64,000 nt of DNA from Endomychus coccineus (taxonomy: Eukaryota; Arthropoda; Insecta; Coleoptera; Endomychidae): the NCBI GenBank assembly GCA_958510875.1, contig OY294068.1, forward strand, positions 19,882,297 to 19,946,296. Direction: 5' to 3'. Below the pieces are notes generated by a model that saw only the letters and a program-made list of their open reading frames with translations, was not told where the DNA came from and ran no database searches. Positions 1 to 11,010 of this stretch are shown here, piece after piece (the first letter of the stretch is position 1; each line of letters starts with the position of its first letter). Both the position numbers and the translations under genes were made by a program.

Positions 1-16
1 TACCGCATTCAGATAG

Positions 17-427
17 CACAAATTAGGAAAAATCAACAATGAAACATTTAATGAAAGAATATACAATAGAAGGATAGGAAGGAGCTGCGAATATAAATGG
101 AAAAAGGAAAGTTCACGTACAGAAATCATAGCCAAGAAATTGTTAGGGTCTACAGATAATATTGAGAGTGAAAAGATAGATAAGACTAAACAAGAATCAG
201 GACAAATCGAAAATAGCGATGATGAAGAATATAAACCAAGTGAACATCTTGAGGACAGAGCATCGAAAGATTCAGACGCTTCAGAGAGAGAAGATCTGAA
301 TGCTATTGAAGATTTCAAACGGAAGAGAAAACTCGATAGGCAGCGGTGGAGCACAGAACAAAACAAATTCAAGCGACAACAAGGAGAACTGTATAAAAGT
401 GTGCGAAAGACTGATGAAGGGAAGTAG
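17..427 (+). CDS. partial charged ORF of unknown function, no ATG
   Basis: The frame is open from just after a stop at 14-16 to a TAG at 425-427, about 136 codons, but contains no ATG. It is therefore an exon, a 5'-truncated gene or a pseudogene fragment. The product is very hydrophilic. A Glu/Asp/Ser/Lys-rich middle is followed by a basic C-terminus that reads RKRKLDRQRWSTEQNKFKRQ and then QGELYKSVRK. A Trp followed by Lys/Arg-rich residues, Gly and Tyr recalls a short motif seen in many uncharacterised insect transposon-associated proteins, but the resemblance is too weak for a name. A possible splice acceptor (CATTCAG) lies at 6-12. No neighbour helps to interpret it. Confidence 0.3.
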   Translation, partial: HKLGKINNETFNERIYNRRIGRSCEYKWKKESSRTEIIAKKLLGSTDNIESEKIDKTKQESGQIENSDDEEYKPSEHLEDRASKDSDASEREDLNAIEDFKRKRKLDRQRWSTEQNKFKRQQGELYKSVRKTDEGK

Positions 428-1672
428 GTAATTGAGAATGAAGCTAGCTAGCTTTTTCGTCTTCATTTTATCAGAAAAAATGTTTAATTTTGATATGAAC
501 AAAAACCATCAAAACTTCTAAGTTCTATTTTAGTTCAAATCTTGCTGTGAAAACGTCCCATGTAAAATATGTTTAACAAATGTTTTTGTGACAATAATAA
601 ACTTCTTAAGCTTTACCTTACTAGTATTCTTTTCTTTAATGAAAATGTTGAAATAAACGGTTTTTCCTTCCTCCGGAAAAGTTTGCAAAAAGAGGCTTTG
701 AAGGTTTTGCAATTTAGCCGACGATATACCATTATCAAAAAATCAGCGAAATATCGTTGAATACGCGTATATTGAACTATAATGCTCATATACGTGCTGC
801 TTGTGTAGTTATTATTTGTATCCATAATTGTGTAATTTCGTTAGCTCAACATTACTTTATTTGTCGTATTTTCCCATAATTCATTACTGAAAATAAAATT
901 AACTGCTATTTTATCGAGTTCCTGTTATTGTTACTGGTGCTGACGAAGGCATTAATCTATTGCCGCTGATACATCAAGCTGTTTTAAACAAATTGCCACT
1001 GAATTATTGTCGCCAGTAAGGATCTCTCCTATTCGTGTATTGAATGGAACACGCGGAAACGTGACCACGAGTCTCTCTATTAAAATAGACGAGCGAACAT
1101 TTCTCTATTCATTCGAAAACGGTCACTGCCGGTGAAGAGAGAAAAGCTGGCCACTCGTGAATTGAACTTCGCAAACGTGATTGGATTTGTTATGTTTCAA
1201 ATCAAAATACGCCAAACAATATGACTGCAGAATCTCGTTATTGTTTTCCTTCAAATTATTCCAAGCAGTCTTGTAGAGATGTATTGCAAAAAATTGAGCG
1301 TGTTAAGAATTCACCCGGAACGATCTTCCTACGGATTTGGACTTGGAATTTTGTTCAACACCGTATTTCAGACTGACCGTTTAATATTTATCTAACCTGC
1401 TTCGATTTTTGAAGTTTTTACGAAAATGTGCTTAAATTTTCTTAATATATTGAACAAGGAATGGAGTATCATTACACACATACAGAGATTATGTGAAAGA
1501 GTTTTACAGTCGATTTGTATATCAAAAGGCTGCCTAATTTTCGTGATATATCAAATTTAATGACATAGGGTATAATTTGGAATCTTCTTAATAATTTAAT
1601 TTGGTTTGCTATTTGCAATTTGCATTTGTATGTCAGCTATGAAATGACAGCGGCGGTGTCGATGCCACTACT
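428..1672. other. unassigned AT-rich DNA
   Basis: No coding match, tandem repeat or terminal inverted repeat was recognised. A stretch near 1030-1190 is less AT-rich and has imperfect internal similarity (GTG..TTGAA..CGC.AACGTGA-like strings), without clear borders. Confidence 0.4.
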
Positions 1673-1680
1673 GTTCCTAC

Positions 1681-1900
1681 CACGGTCGTATATACAGGTC
1701 TGGAAACTCGATGTTGTTTCCTATGTGAGAAGTGAGTCCGCTAAGCGTCATTTGTTGCGATATGGCGCTTAATACTGACATCCTGACAACATACTTCGAT
1801 CCATGCGCCAGCTGGTGGCTGAGCGAGGGACTACGAGTTTGGCGACATGTAAGAGACTCATGTTAAGCATAGAGTTTTCAGACCTGTATATACGACAGTG
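1681..1900. mobile_element. 220-bp non-autonomous TIR element (hAT-type MITE)
   Basis: The ends are inverted repeats of about 29 bp: 1681-1709 begins CACGGTCGTATATACAGGTC, and the complement of 1872-1900 begins CACTGTCGTATATACAGGTC, differing at about two positions over the TIR. The element is bracketed by a perfect 8-bp direct repeat, GTTCCTAC, at 1673-1680 and 1901-1908. An 8-bp duplication fitting nTnnnnAn is the known hAT signature. P-type elements also make 8-bp duplications, so the superfamily is inferred. There is no coding capacity, so mobilisation would need a transposase from elsewhere. The near-identical TIRs and perfect duplication suggest a fairly young insertion. Confidence 0.82.
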
Positions 1901-2007
1901 GTTCCTACGGATGTAAGCTGTTTCTGTGGACCTAACCAGTGGACAACTAGTGTCATAATATACTATTGGATAATTTCATCAGAATGTTTTTCTTTGACGT
2001 TGAAGCA

Positions 2008-2105
2008 GGGCCGGATTAACACTATGAGGGGCCCTAAGCACAACAGATTTTGGGGGCCCCTCCCCCCCTTTTTTTTCAAATTATTCTTTATTTTTTTTTC
2101 GAGAA
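2008..2105. repeat. GGCC/poly-T rich repeat start
   Basis: The string GGGCCGGATTAACACTATGA is followed by GGGGCCCTAAGCAC, a C/T run and a long T tract. This compositional island in AT-rich DNA resembles the start of dispersed insect repeats. It abuts the non-LTR fragment that follows, and may be its 5' neighbour or a separate insertion. Confidence 0.3.
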
Positions 2106-2145
2106 TTACCCGTTTCCGACCGTCAAGTCCATACAAGAAAATATG

Positions 2146-2342
2146 CCTGACGTTGTCCTCCTCGATAAACTGAGCAAGACTATGTATGTCATCGAATTAT
2201 CTGCTCCGGCAGAAGACACAGTCTTGAAAGAGGAGGAAAAATGGACAAGCATCAAGATCTCCCGTTCGAGCTCCGCACGCTATACCCAGGCCACAAGGTC
2301 GTATTAGTGATTCTGATCATCGGTGTTTTGATGAAGAAATAA
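2146..2342 (+). pseudogene. non-LTR retroelement C-terminal fragment, frameshifted
   Basis: The translation from 2146 reads PDVVLLDKLSKTMYVIELSA and then an EDTVLKEEEK stretch. After a +/-1 shift near 2240 it continues HQDLPFELRTLYPGHKVVLV to a TAA at 2340-2342. The pattern 'PD(I/V)V.LDK....VIE.S.P', then 'K..DL..EL..LYPG.KV..V', is the conserved region downstream of the RT in several non-LTR retrotransposon polyproteins; this is knowledge of the family, not a search result. Only about 65 codons survive, with neither RT core nor 3' tail. It begins about 245 bp after the MITE. The clade cannot be assigned. Confidence 0.6.
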
Positions 2343-3724
2343 AGAAGTATATACATAAATATATATAGATATGTTTTTAGTTTTCCAAAAATATATAATA
2401 GTATACATTTATTTGAAAAACTACCTGAATGAACTACAATTTTCTACAGTCAAATAAGTTATTTTATGGTAGGCCATAGCGCTGGAGTAATGGAACAGAA
2501 TTTCTCGTCTAGCAGTCAGCCAGCTCTCTTTTCAAAATCTGTTACATTATTTACTGTCGTCTCAGGGTTTTAAGTTTGTAATTTGCGTTTTCTGTTCAAA
2601 ATAATGGCTTAAATAAGAGTTTATCAGAACGAAAAGTATGATATTTCAATTTACTTTATACAGTCCAATGAAAATCCACATGAGGTCGCAGAACTTTACA
2701 GGTACTACTTTTGTGATTCAATATTGAATTTGTCATTGGCCATCGTCATACTAGATATCTCGAAAGAAGACAACTTTTATCCTGAAAGGCTTCCTATGCT
2801 TTTAAATAAATTTGCACTGCCGATGCCAAAATCCTAATTCAAAGAAAATTTAGGAAAATGGAGAAATTGTTGAGCTCAATATTCTAACCTCAGGAACGGC
2901 AACTTCTTCCTCTTAATGTAGGGCTATTGATGCAGAATTTGAAGTTATCACTCAGCATTCACTCATTTATTCCTTGGAGATGCTGAACGTCATCTTATAT
3001 TTGTATATCACTTATATCAGATCTGACATAAATGTTGTTAGGTCGATAGTAAAATTATTTTCCAATTTGGAAACTTTCCTATATGGAAAATTCTTTCAGT
3101 AATTGCTCAAAATTATATTGTTGTAGTCAAAAAAAATGATATGTGTCTTCCATGTGTTTTAGTTTATATCTCATTGTATATGTGTGTTCATTAAATCTGC
3201 CATCGACTGTTCTTGCGGTAAGCATAAGAATTCTGTGACCGAAATAGTTTCAGAGTAGTTTTCAAAAGTCGAAGTTCCGACGATCATGGTTGTCCGCATC
3301 ACAGTTTTCAATTTGTTAGTTCCAAGTGTAAATAGGATTAACGATGGGGTCAGTTGGCTTCCTGGTTATTCCCGCGTAAAGTTGCGCTCCGACGAATCGT
3401 TGTAATAAACGTTTCTTGAGTGATTCTGTCCTCCGAAGTATACAGAAATCATATCGACTGGGTCGGATGAATTGATCTAACTAGCTTTTGTCATTCATTA
3501 TTCATTACCAAACGAATACAGACTTAACAGGATGACGACTTGGAACACATTTGAATCATATTTAATTGGGATTTGCTATATCTGTGCTATTCTATAGGAA
3601 GTAGGTCAATAAAGCTATAATATAGCAATGTAGCAATACGGATCGTTACGACCAGGAACTATTTGGTTATTAATGAACTATAAAAGAATTCATACTGTGG
3701 TTACACTATAACTTTGTAGATAAG
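2343..3724. other. unassigned AT-rich DNA
   Basis: All six frames carry frequent stops. No transposon motif or repeat boundary was recognised. Confidence 0.4.
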
Positions 3725-3868
3725 GAACAATCACCCTTATTCACCCAAAATACTGTTCAAGTACTGAGGAGCTTTCAGCTACCAAGTTTACCTTGATGAT
3801 GGCTAATTGGGAGCTGAAACGCCCTCAGGACTTCAATAGTATTTTCTGTGGCTGAGATTGATTGTAAT
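3725..3868. repeat. inverted repeat made of two PLE-type termini
   Basis: The left arm (CAATCACCCTTATTCACCCA ... TACTGAGGAGCTTTCAGCTA) is roughly the reverse complement of the right arm (GGGAGCTGAAACGCCCTCAG ... GTGGCTGAGATTGATTG). The spacer contains TTGATGATGGCT. The same ~60-bp sequence ends the PLE at 6990-7085 in single orientation and recurs as an inverted pair at 63140-63262. It therefore looks like two PLE terminal segments joined head to head. No adjacent PLE coding sequence was found. Confidence 0.6.
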
Positions 3869-3879
3869 TGGTTATTGTC

Positions 3880-4350
3880 AATATGCAATGGAATAATAGA
3901 GATCCTTTCACTATTCTATAAATTTACTTTATTCAATGAATTGCTCCACTTTCTTAAAAGAATCGGTACCGTGACCTAGATACTCTATCAAAATATTAAA
4001 TACAAATTTCATGCTAATAAACAAGCACTATAAACATTAGGTAAGCAAGGTGAGAGATCAGTGTCAACCTGTGTAACAATGTTTAGAACATTGTTAGAGG
4101 TCAAGGCTCCACCATGATGCTTCGTATGAAGAGAACAAAAGGAGAAGTATACGTTGGTATAAACATATATGAATGAAGATGATCATGATGTATAATATAA
4201 CAAACCTGTTATTAATAGTCTACGTTAATTTATGATTGCAAATAGTGCAGTTATCTATATGTATAAGTGTTACAATAAACAACAACTAATCACCGAGTAA
4301 CTCCTATACTATCCATAGCTACGGATCCTAAGGACCTGAACACTACATGG
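3880..4350 (+). repeat. dispersed repeat R1, copy 1
   Basis: This segment matches the reverse complement of 42065-42486. Shared anchors include GCAATGG.ATAATA, 'TTGCTC.ACTTTCTT..GA.AATCGG.ACCGTGACCTAGATAC' and 'TCCTATACTA.CCATAGCTAC.GATCCTA'. Identity is high in blocks and interrupted by indels. No coding match or terminal repeat was seen. It could be a decayed LTR or a non-autonomous element. Confidence 0.6.
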
Positions 4351-4704
4351 TGATCTCTGCCAAACCATTACAAGAACCTGAACACCACATGGCAATGCAT
4401 GCCAGCCACTTTTTTCAGGGGAGGGCAAATTTCATTGGAATATAAACGGGAAATTCAAGGATGAGACGGTAATTAATGGTTATGGATAAGGAATCGGCAT
4501 TGATAATGGAACTAGATAGTGGAAAAAGCAATGTGAATTGGAAATGGACATTCAATTGGAGTTGGAAAGGGAAACAAAGACAATTGAGTCGAACACAAAT
4601 TTTATATGGAATATGTGCTGCACTATGGGACACGAGCGACCCAATGGACAGACGACATTCCCCAGGAACAACATATATGTTCGTTGTTTACTCTAATTAT
4701 TGAT
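4351..4704. other. unassigned, purine-rich stretch
   Basis: The stretch 4500-4590 is rich in GGAA/GGAC triplets, which explains a 75-codon open frame of low-complexity character. I do not support it as a gene. Confidence 0.35.
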
Positions 4705-5024
4705 TATGTACTATTTCTTTCTAGTGTATAGTAATAATGCAAGGCAGAACAGCAAGCAAATATGCGCCACTGTGTATAATATATAGAGTTATGAGAAATT
4801 ATTGAATAAGCGAAGATTTTCTCAATTGATTGATTTAATTTAGTTTAGTTGATTTACCACAAATAGTTATCTTTCTCAATACAGTTTTTTTTGATATCAT
4901 ATTCAGCGATATTAAATAATATCGGAGTAGCTTAGAAATACATAAGTTTTAATAGTATAAATTGGGTTTGAACTAAGTTATTAACAAATATAATTAGGAA
5001 ATAACTACGTTATTGAAGACATAA
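4705..5024 (+). repeat. LTR-like direct repeat, copy 1
   Basis: This matches 8414-8699 in the same orientation at roughly 80 percent. Anchors are 'CTAGTGTATAGTA.TAAT.CAAG.CAGAACAGCAA.CAAATATG', 'GTGTA.TATATAG.GTTA.GAGAAATTATT' and 'TTTGAACTAAGTTATTAACAA'. The two copies are 3.7 kb apart and bracket a PLE pseudogene. They could be LTRs of a collapsed element or independent insertions. No primer-binding site or polypurine tract was identified. Confidence 0.55.
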
Positions 5025-5924
5025 ATTGATTAAGCATATGAATAGTATAGTTTTTTAAAATAAATTAATTTGAAAAATTCTCAAGGCATAATGGTAATTA
5101 TTAAATATTAAACGTAATTATTACATTTTATAGTATTGGGTATTGATATATTAGTTCAGGATTATTATTGAGAATAATATTAATTAAATATCAAATAATT
5201 GGATCCAATCCAAAGTAGCTACATATAATCAGATATATGTTGATTAGAATTGGTTTAAAGAAGTACATTCATTGCCAGGAAAAAATATTCCAGAAAACTA
5301 TTAAGAAGTGATGAATGTTAGACCAATAATAACGTGGTTAAGGTATGGTTATTCCAGGAGCAAAACCAGTTATCATTATGAAGAGTATAAAGCATTGAGT
5401 ATGCAAAATTATTTCATTAGAGGTCGTGTAACTAGAGCAATATAAGAATAATCATATATTATAATTGACATTTAAACAATTTTAATTGATTATAATTATT
5501 AGAATATCAGAAATATGATGATGAGATACAATTTTAAATTAAATTGATATAGGATTAGCATAATGGTAACAATTGTTATTTAAGAATGTGATGTGCGTGC
5601 AACAAAATATTTCAGTCAATCATAACGAAAATATAAAATTGGCAACAAAGCATATTTCATTCGTAATATAGTAAACATAGTACCAATCAAATCAGCAAAG
5701 TAATTGCGAGCGAATATTTCATTCGATATTTTAATAACAGTCCAGTGGCTATAGGAATGATCACCCACGTCACGGATCAATTGAAATATGTTTCTGAGCG
5801 AAATCAGTCGAATATATGTCATGAACAAATTAAAGTAAAAGTAAGGTTCCGATAGACATATAGATCAGTTTTCATAATTCCCAAATGACCACCATGAGAA
5901 AAGTCACTGCTGAGATCTAGAACA
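5025..5924. other. unassigned AT-rich DNA between repeat and PLE
   Basis: Extremely AT-rich to about 5600. No gag, pol or tandem structure was recognised. Confidence 0.35.
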
Positions 5925-6665
5925 ACAGTTCCATAAACTTTTTGGATTTGACAATTTCTAAGCAAAATAATAAATTTTCATAGAATATTCATAGAAAAGA
6001 CACCTTTACCGATGCGACCATTCCTATGGAATCTTCCAGTCATATTAGTCATAAATTAGCAGCAGCTCATAATTCAATGATCCACCAAGTCTTTTTTATC
6101 CCCCTATGAAAAAAAGATTTCGAGACAGAAATCAGTACAATTAAACAGATGGCTTTAAATAACAATATTCCCATCAACTTCATTGTTTTGAAATCATTAT
6201 TCGTAAAGAACAAAAACAAGTTTCGCAGTTATATTCCATAACAGAAACACCAGAAAAAAAAATATGCATGTTGTTAGTTATGACGAATTATCAAGCAGTT
6301 TGAGTAGCTATTTTTCAAAATTTTATAACAACGGCTTGAATCTGAGCATTAATATTTAATGTCGAACAAAAAACAGACAAATACAAAAAAGCTGGTATCT
6401 ACAGGATTGAATGTGGTGAGTGCCCAATGGCTTATGTTGGGCAGACGGGTCGCAATTTTGAATCATGTTTCAAAGAATATTTCCTGTGATAGTAAATGAG
6501 CAAGCAATTTCCGAACATATTATTATTTCAAATCATAAAATAACAATAGATAATCTCAAAATCCTTCATACTTATAATAAAGGAAAGTCAATGAATCTAT
6601 TGGAAAGTTTGGAGACTAACAAACAGTGTAAAAACCTCAAAATCAATAAACTCAATAGCCCATAA
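5925..6665 (+). pseudogene. Penelope-like element RT C-terminus plus GIY-YIG endonuclease
   Basis: PLEs encode a telomerase-related reverse transcriptase fused to a GIY-YIG nuclease. Here the RT tail reads SSINFLDLTISKQNNKFS, stop, then RKDTFTDATI and HKLAAAHNSMIHQ. It continues, in frame past another stop, with KKDFETEISTIKQMALNNN. The nuclease part at 6388-6477 reads KAGIYRIECGECPMAYVGQT followed by GRNFE: the GIY motif, a paired-Cys loop and the YVG/GR motif. The rest of the nuclease (DNLKILHTYNKGKSMNLLES) continues in another frame to 6665. At least two stops and two frameshifts are visible, and the RT catalytic core is absent (5' truncation). The characteristic PLE 3' sequence follows at 6990-7085. 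Confidence 0.85.
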
Positions 6666-6889
6666 ATCTACCTATGGCTTCTATATTCACTTGATAATGA
6701 TGTTAAAGTCGAAACCGGTCGTGTTTATTGCAAAAACAATTTTTTATGGAAATTAGACAAAAAAATGTTTTATTTCATTTTATTAAATGATTTAAAATAA
6801 TGGCTCTAGTACAGTACCTCATGGCAATCCATATTTCATCGATCAAGGAGATCTCGGTTATTTAAAAAGAATGGAAATTTATAATCGAA

Positions 6890-7085
6890 ACAGCAATTCA
6901 TTAAATTCAGATTTATCTCCAGCTGAGATTAACCCCTTGCTTGAATCATCAACCCCAAATAGTACTTTAACAGGTACATTTCGCTTCTAATCTAGTATAC
7001 TCTGATGATGGATGGCTATTTGGTAGCTGAAAGATCCTTAGTACTTCGATAGTATTTTAGTGGATGAGGGTGATTATTTCGTACT
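6890..7085 (+). repeat. PLE 3' terminal region with CTGATGATGG...GAAA motif
   Basis: The sequence CTCTGATGATGGATGGCTAT followed by TTGGTAGCTGAAAGATCC and GTGGATGAGGGTGATTATT matches the PLE-type termini at 3725-3868 and 63140-63262. Its position just after the nuclease fits the element's 3' end. CTGATGA...GAAA resembles a hammerhead ribozyme core but is more degenerate than the motif at 31745-31786. Confidence 0.55.
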
Positions 7086-8413
7086 TATTAGAATTGATCC
7101 ATATTTCAGAGTTCATGATTATCACTGCACGTGAGAAGACTAACTTGACCGATTCATTGTTCTACACGATGAACTTAATATTGCTGATGAAAGATGCATT
7201 TTTGAAAGAACGCTTTATAAGAGCTATCCAATTTTGGAATTTATGGTCGCACATTCAATCGATAATATCACAAATAGATTCCATTGTAGAAAATAGGATT
7301 GTGGAAGGAGCTGTACGACAGGGTGTTCTTATCTGAGTAATAGAAGGTTTCCAAAGAACGGTTCCGGAAAATTGGAATCGCTTGATTGGACGAATAATTG
7401 ACTGCGTCGACGAACGAGCAGAGCATTTCACACGTCAGCCGCTCTACACGTCCTTTCATCTCAATAAAACCGTCGGGGATAATTATAACGTTGTCCTGCC
7501 AACAGGGATTTCACAAGATCCGCAATTAGTTCTTTCAATGCTATGAAAGCCGTTATTTCATACCTGCTGACTGGCAATAAGTAGCGATGCATTGTTTTTT
7601 TCGACGCGAGGTTGTTAACAGGAGTTATTCAAACGTCCGCTAATTAATTTTAAAATCGAATATCGTCAAATGGATGTAATTGCGAATAATTGGAGACGAT
7701 CCAAAATAAGAACAAAGATTTCAATTCTCCTTCAATCCATTAAGTGTAATTTCATGAGTCGAATGAGCAAACAAAAGAGGTGGAAACGTTCACGACAATT
7801 ATTATTATTATTATTATCTTTGATTTTGAACTGACGGGATCCAAATGACGCATGTTTATTGTTCATGTATGTGCGTGACTGATTTTGAGGCAGCTTGAAT
7901 CCAAGCTAGGAAATGTTAATAATCTCCCGGATCACGTGAAGGGCTAATTTGACATGACTAGAAATGTACATTTGGTAACGAATACAAAAATTATCTATCT
8001 ATCCACCGACTTATGTATGCGAGATCCAATTGAAACTCTCCACCCAAAATATTTCCAATGGAGAGTTGTTACCGGAAACCCCAGGTAAGATTTTGCTTTC
8101 AAGCACGACATCTTTCGATGGTCATCCTTCTAAATGGAGTGGCAATCCCTTCAAGAATCTCAAATGATATGGAGGTCAAGTGGCACCTTATATTCAAGGT
8201 ATTTCGATTATCTCTACGAACATAGTGAAACTTTCTAATTCTGCATTAAAATTATTATGGAAGATTCGTTGAAAATGTCGTGAAATGAATCAAAAATAAT
8301 ACTCAAAATAATAATAAAAAATTATTCCTGATTCTGTATAATAAAAGGCATAAATGATCATTGATATTATCGTTTCACCGTATTATTTCGTCCTTCAGCT
8401 GTTGAATTCATAT
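7086..8413. other. unassigned DNA with a short ATT microsatellite
   Basis: A (ATT)n microsatellite lies at about 7798-7818. A somewhat GC-richer block (7340-7530) contains CGTCGACGAACGAGC but no recognised gene. The open frame at 7064-7336 begins inside the PLE terminus and matches nothing I know. Confidence 0.35.
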
Positions 8414-8699
8414 CATGTACTACTTCATCCTAGTGTATAGTATTAATACAAGTCAGAACAGCAAACAAATATGAGACGCTCTGTGTAATATATAGGGTTA
8501 GGAGAAATTATTATATTAGCGAAAATTTTCTTAATTGATAGATTTAATAGGTTTAGCAGATTAACATAGGTAACTTCATGAATACAGTTTCTCTATATCA
8601 GATTCACCGATATTGAATGAAATAAATGTAATTTAATAATTTGAACTAAGTTATTAACAAGAATAATCAGGAAATAGCTACGTTATTAAAGATGTAAAT
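8414..8699 (+). repeat. LTR-like direct repeat, copy 2
   Basis: Partner of 4705-5024. Homology runs from CATGTACTACTT to CTACGTTATTAAAGATG and then stops abruptly on both sides, giving a repeat of about 290 bp. Confidence 0.55.
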
Positions 8700-9433
8700 A
8701 TTATTCCATCTATTTTTAAAATACTGGATTTTGTATCTTTTTTAGTACATTTTTCATGGATTTGTGGGGCAAAAATTCGTAATCAGGGCATTAAAATACA
8801 TAGATAAATGTTGTTTAGGAAAAAAGTAAAAAAATATGGACCAAAAGTCCTTGAGCCACCGGACTATATCTTCTCTCAAGTATTCCAACATTCCCATTTA
8901 TTTATCAAGAATTACTCATTGATTATTCAGCGATGTATTGGTCTGACAACCATGAACTGAATCGTTTAAAGTATAATGTCGAGAATGAAACTATAACCCA
9001 TTCTCTCCAAATAGTAGAACGTGGCATAAAGGATACACATTTGTCATCCACGATCGTAGAAATTCTCATTTTCTATTCACCATAAGAGTATTACGAATAT
9101 TTCAATTTCCTCATACTGAAGATTTATGCAGGTTTAGGCCGATCAGCACAAACTTTATTTATAGATTTGTTATGTGATTATCAAAGTATCTCCGGTCCTA
9201 CTAAATCTGTTACAAGCGTATATATTTAAATCCAATAAGAGAGCGTTTTTAGATAAGAGATATCTCACCACATTATAAATAAACGCTACAAAAACCTTTC
9301 GGCATAATTCATTGCTCCATGTTGATTCATGTTATTGGGAAATATGGGAAGCATTCACAATCCTTTTCCATTTCTATAAGTTATCTCAGAACTTTTGTGT
9401 AAATTATGGGTTACAAGCTAGGAATTCAACCAC
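8700..9433. other. unassigned AT-rich DNA
   Basis: Nothing recognisable apart from strong AT bias. Confidence 0.35.
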
Positions 9434-10010
9434 GTGACATAATAATATAATAATAATAATAAGTATATCTTTATTGGTGTACAGGGGTATACAAAATTTG
9501 TTTTACGACATATTTATGTACATACGTATGTATGTGTATTAAATGATGTGTCACTTCTATAATATAATAAAAATTCACTGGTAAACAAATTACAGCTAAT
9601 CCTATACAAGTAGGTTTGTGTTTGTAATTTATTTACTTCTACTTACCCTGACAACAATAAAGTAGCTAATCTAATCTAAAGCTGAAGTTATAGAGAGAGA
9701 GAGAAAAAGAAAAGGAAAATTAACAACTAAATTGAATTAAATTGAAATAACATTACAAAAATAATAATAATGATATCAAACAAGTACAAAAATACTAGAT
9801 AATTACTACAAAAATATAATTGATGGTAAATCGTTTACTTTTCATTTGTTAAAAATTAAATTTATATATAATTTATGAAATTTGATAAGAAATGATACTA
9901 GGAGTATTAAATTTTGCTAAGACATGACTCAATTATACATAGGATTCCTATAACCTCCAAACATTCTAGAAAATCCCAATGCCTCTTGGAACATTGTACC
10001 ATATACTGGG
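9434..10010 (-). mobile_element. non-LTR retrotransposon 3' end with (TTA)n tail
   Basis: Read on the - strand, the sequence ends in TACACCAATAAAGATATACT followed by (TTA)n at about 9440-9463. A polyadenylation-like AATAAA just before a TTA repeat is the usual 3' end of several insect CR1/Jockey-like non-LTR elements, and the ends at 56520 and 27307 look alike. Farther upstream on -, near 9970-10010, a short frame reads YIPSIWYNVPRGIG. This resembles the conserved 'WN.LP' C-terminus of such elements but is short. The rest of the body is AT-rich 3' UTR-like sequence. Confidence 0.45.
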
Positions 10011-11000
10011 AATATAAAAAAATCAGATGCATTACAGATATTTGAGATACTATCAACTCCAGGCTCAGAGAAAAAGGTTTCACACGATACCATCAGACTT
10101 TTCCAATAGTGGAAGCAGTTTGATTAGGAATGCAGTCAATAAATGAATAGAATAAGTGACAGTCATGAATATGTTACCTGTTCATGTTCATCAATGATTG
10201 ATTGGATTATCCACAAAGGCAGATTCATGCTTAGTGAGTGGAGATTAAGCATATGGAATGGGTAATTGAATCAAGTTTCCCCTAATTTAGATCAATTCTG
10301 GCGAAGTGGCATAATTTAACCTACTTATTAATCAGTTTAAGATTATTATTAAATCGTATAATATCATTGAGGAGTGACGTTAAAAGGATTCATAGCGGCA
10401 CTATAAGTGTTTTAAATTATCACCTGGTTTGTGTGCTTTTAGTCAAACTACAAAGGTTTCATACTAGCAATTAAGTGTGGACTTGAGATAGCAGATGAAA
10501 CGACGCACCCTCGTGAAATGTGTTTGCTTCGCTTCATTCCACCGTCTGTGATAACTGATCTCTTTCGTTCATGTCAATGTTCCCAACCTGCTGAATAGAT
10601 TAAAGGAGATTGCCTAAGTGCCATAGTTTCTTCAACTAAGATTGTTAATGTAGTGTTGCTAACGAAAACATACAAAAATATTTGAGTATTGTGAATTAGA
10701 GCGGGCGATATGAATGTTTTGTTCCGGAAGATAGACAAATAAAATGCTATAATAATCTGTAAAGTTATGGTGCCAGGTTTTATGGAGGTTGGAATTGATG
10801 GTGTTATGATCAGATGCAAGTTATACCATCGTAGATTTTATCGGTTCATTGGAAACCACTTAGACATATGAATAACGGTTCATAAATAAGAATCAATTCA
10901 TCACTGGTTAATCATGATTTATGATATCTCAACTTCCAACAATTAAATATGATTGCTTATGATAAATCTGTCTTGAACAATAGATTCCTATCCTTCCTTA
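10011..11000. other. unassigned DNA
   Basis: No family match. A run of open frame on - at 10574-10819 is unremarkable and not supported as a gene. Confidence 0.35.
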
Positions 11001-11010
11001 TCCTCATACA

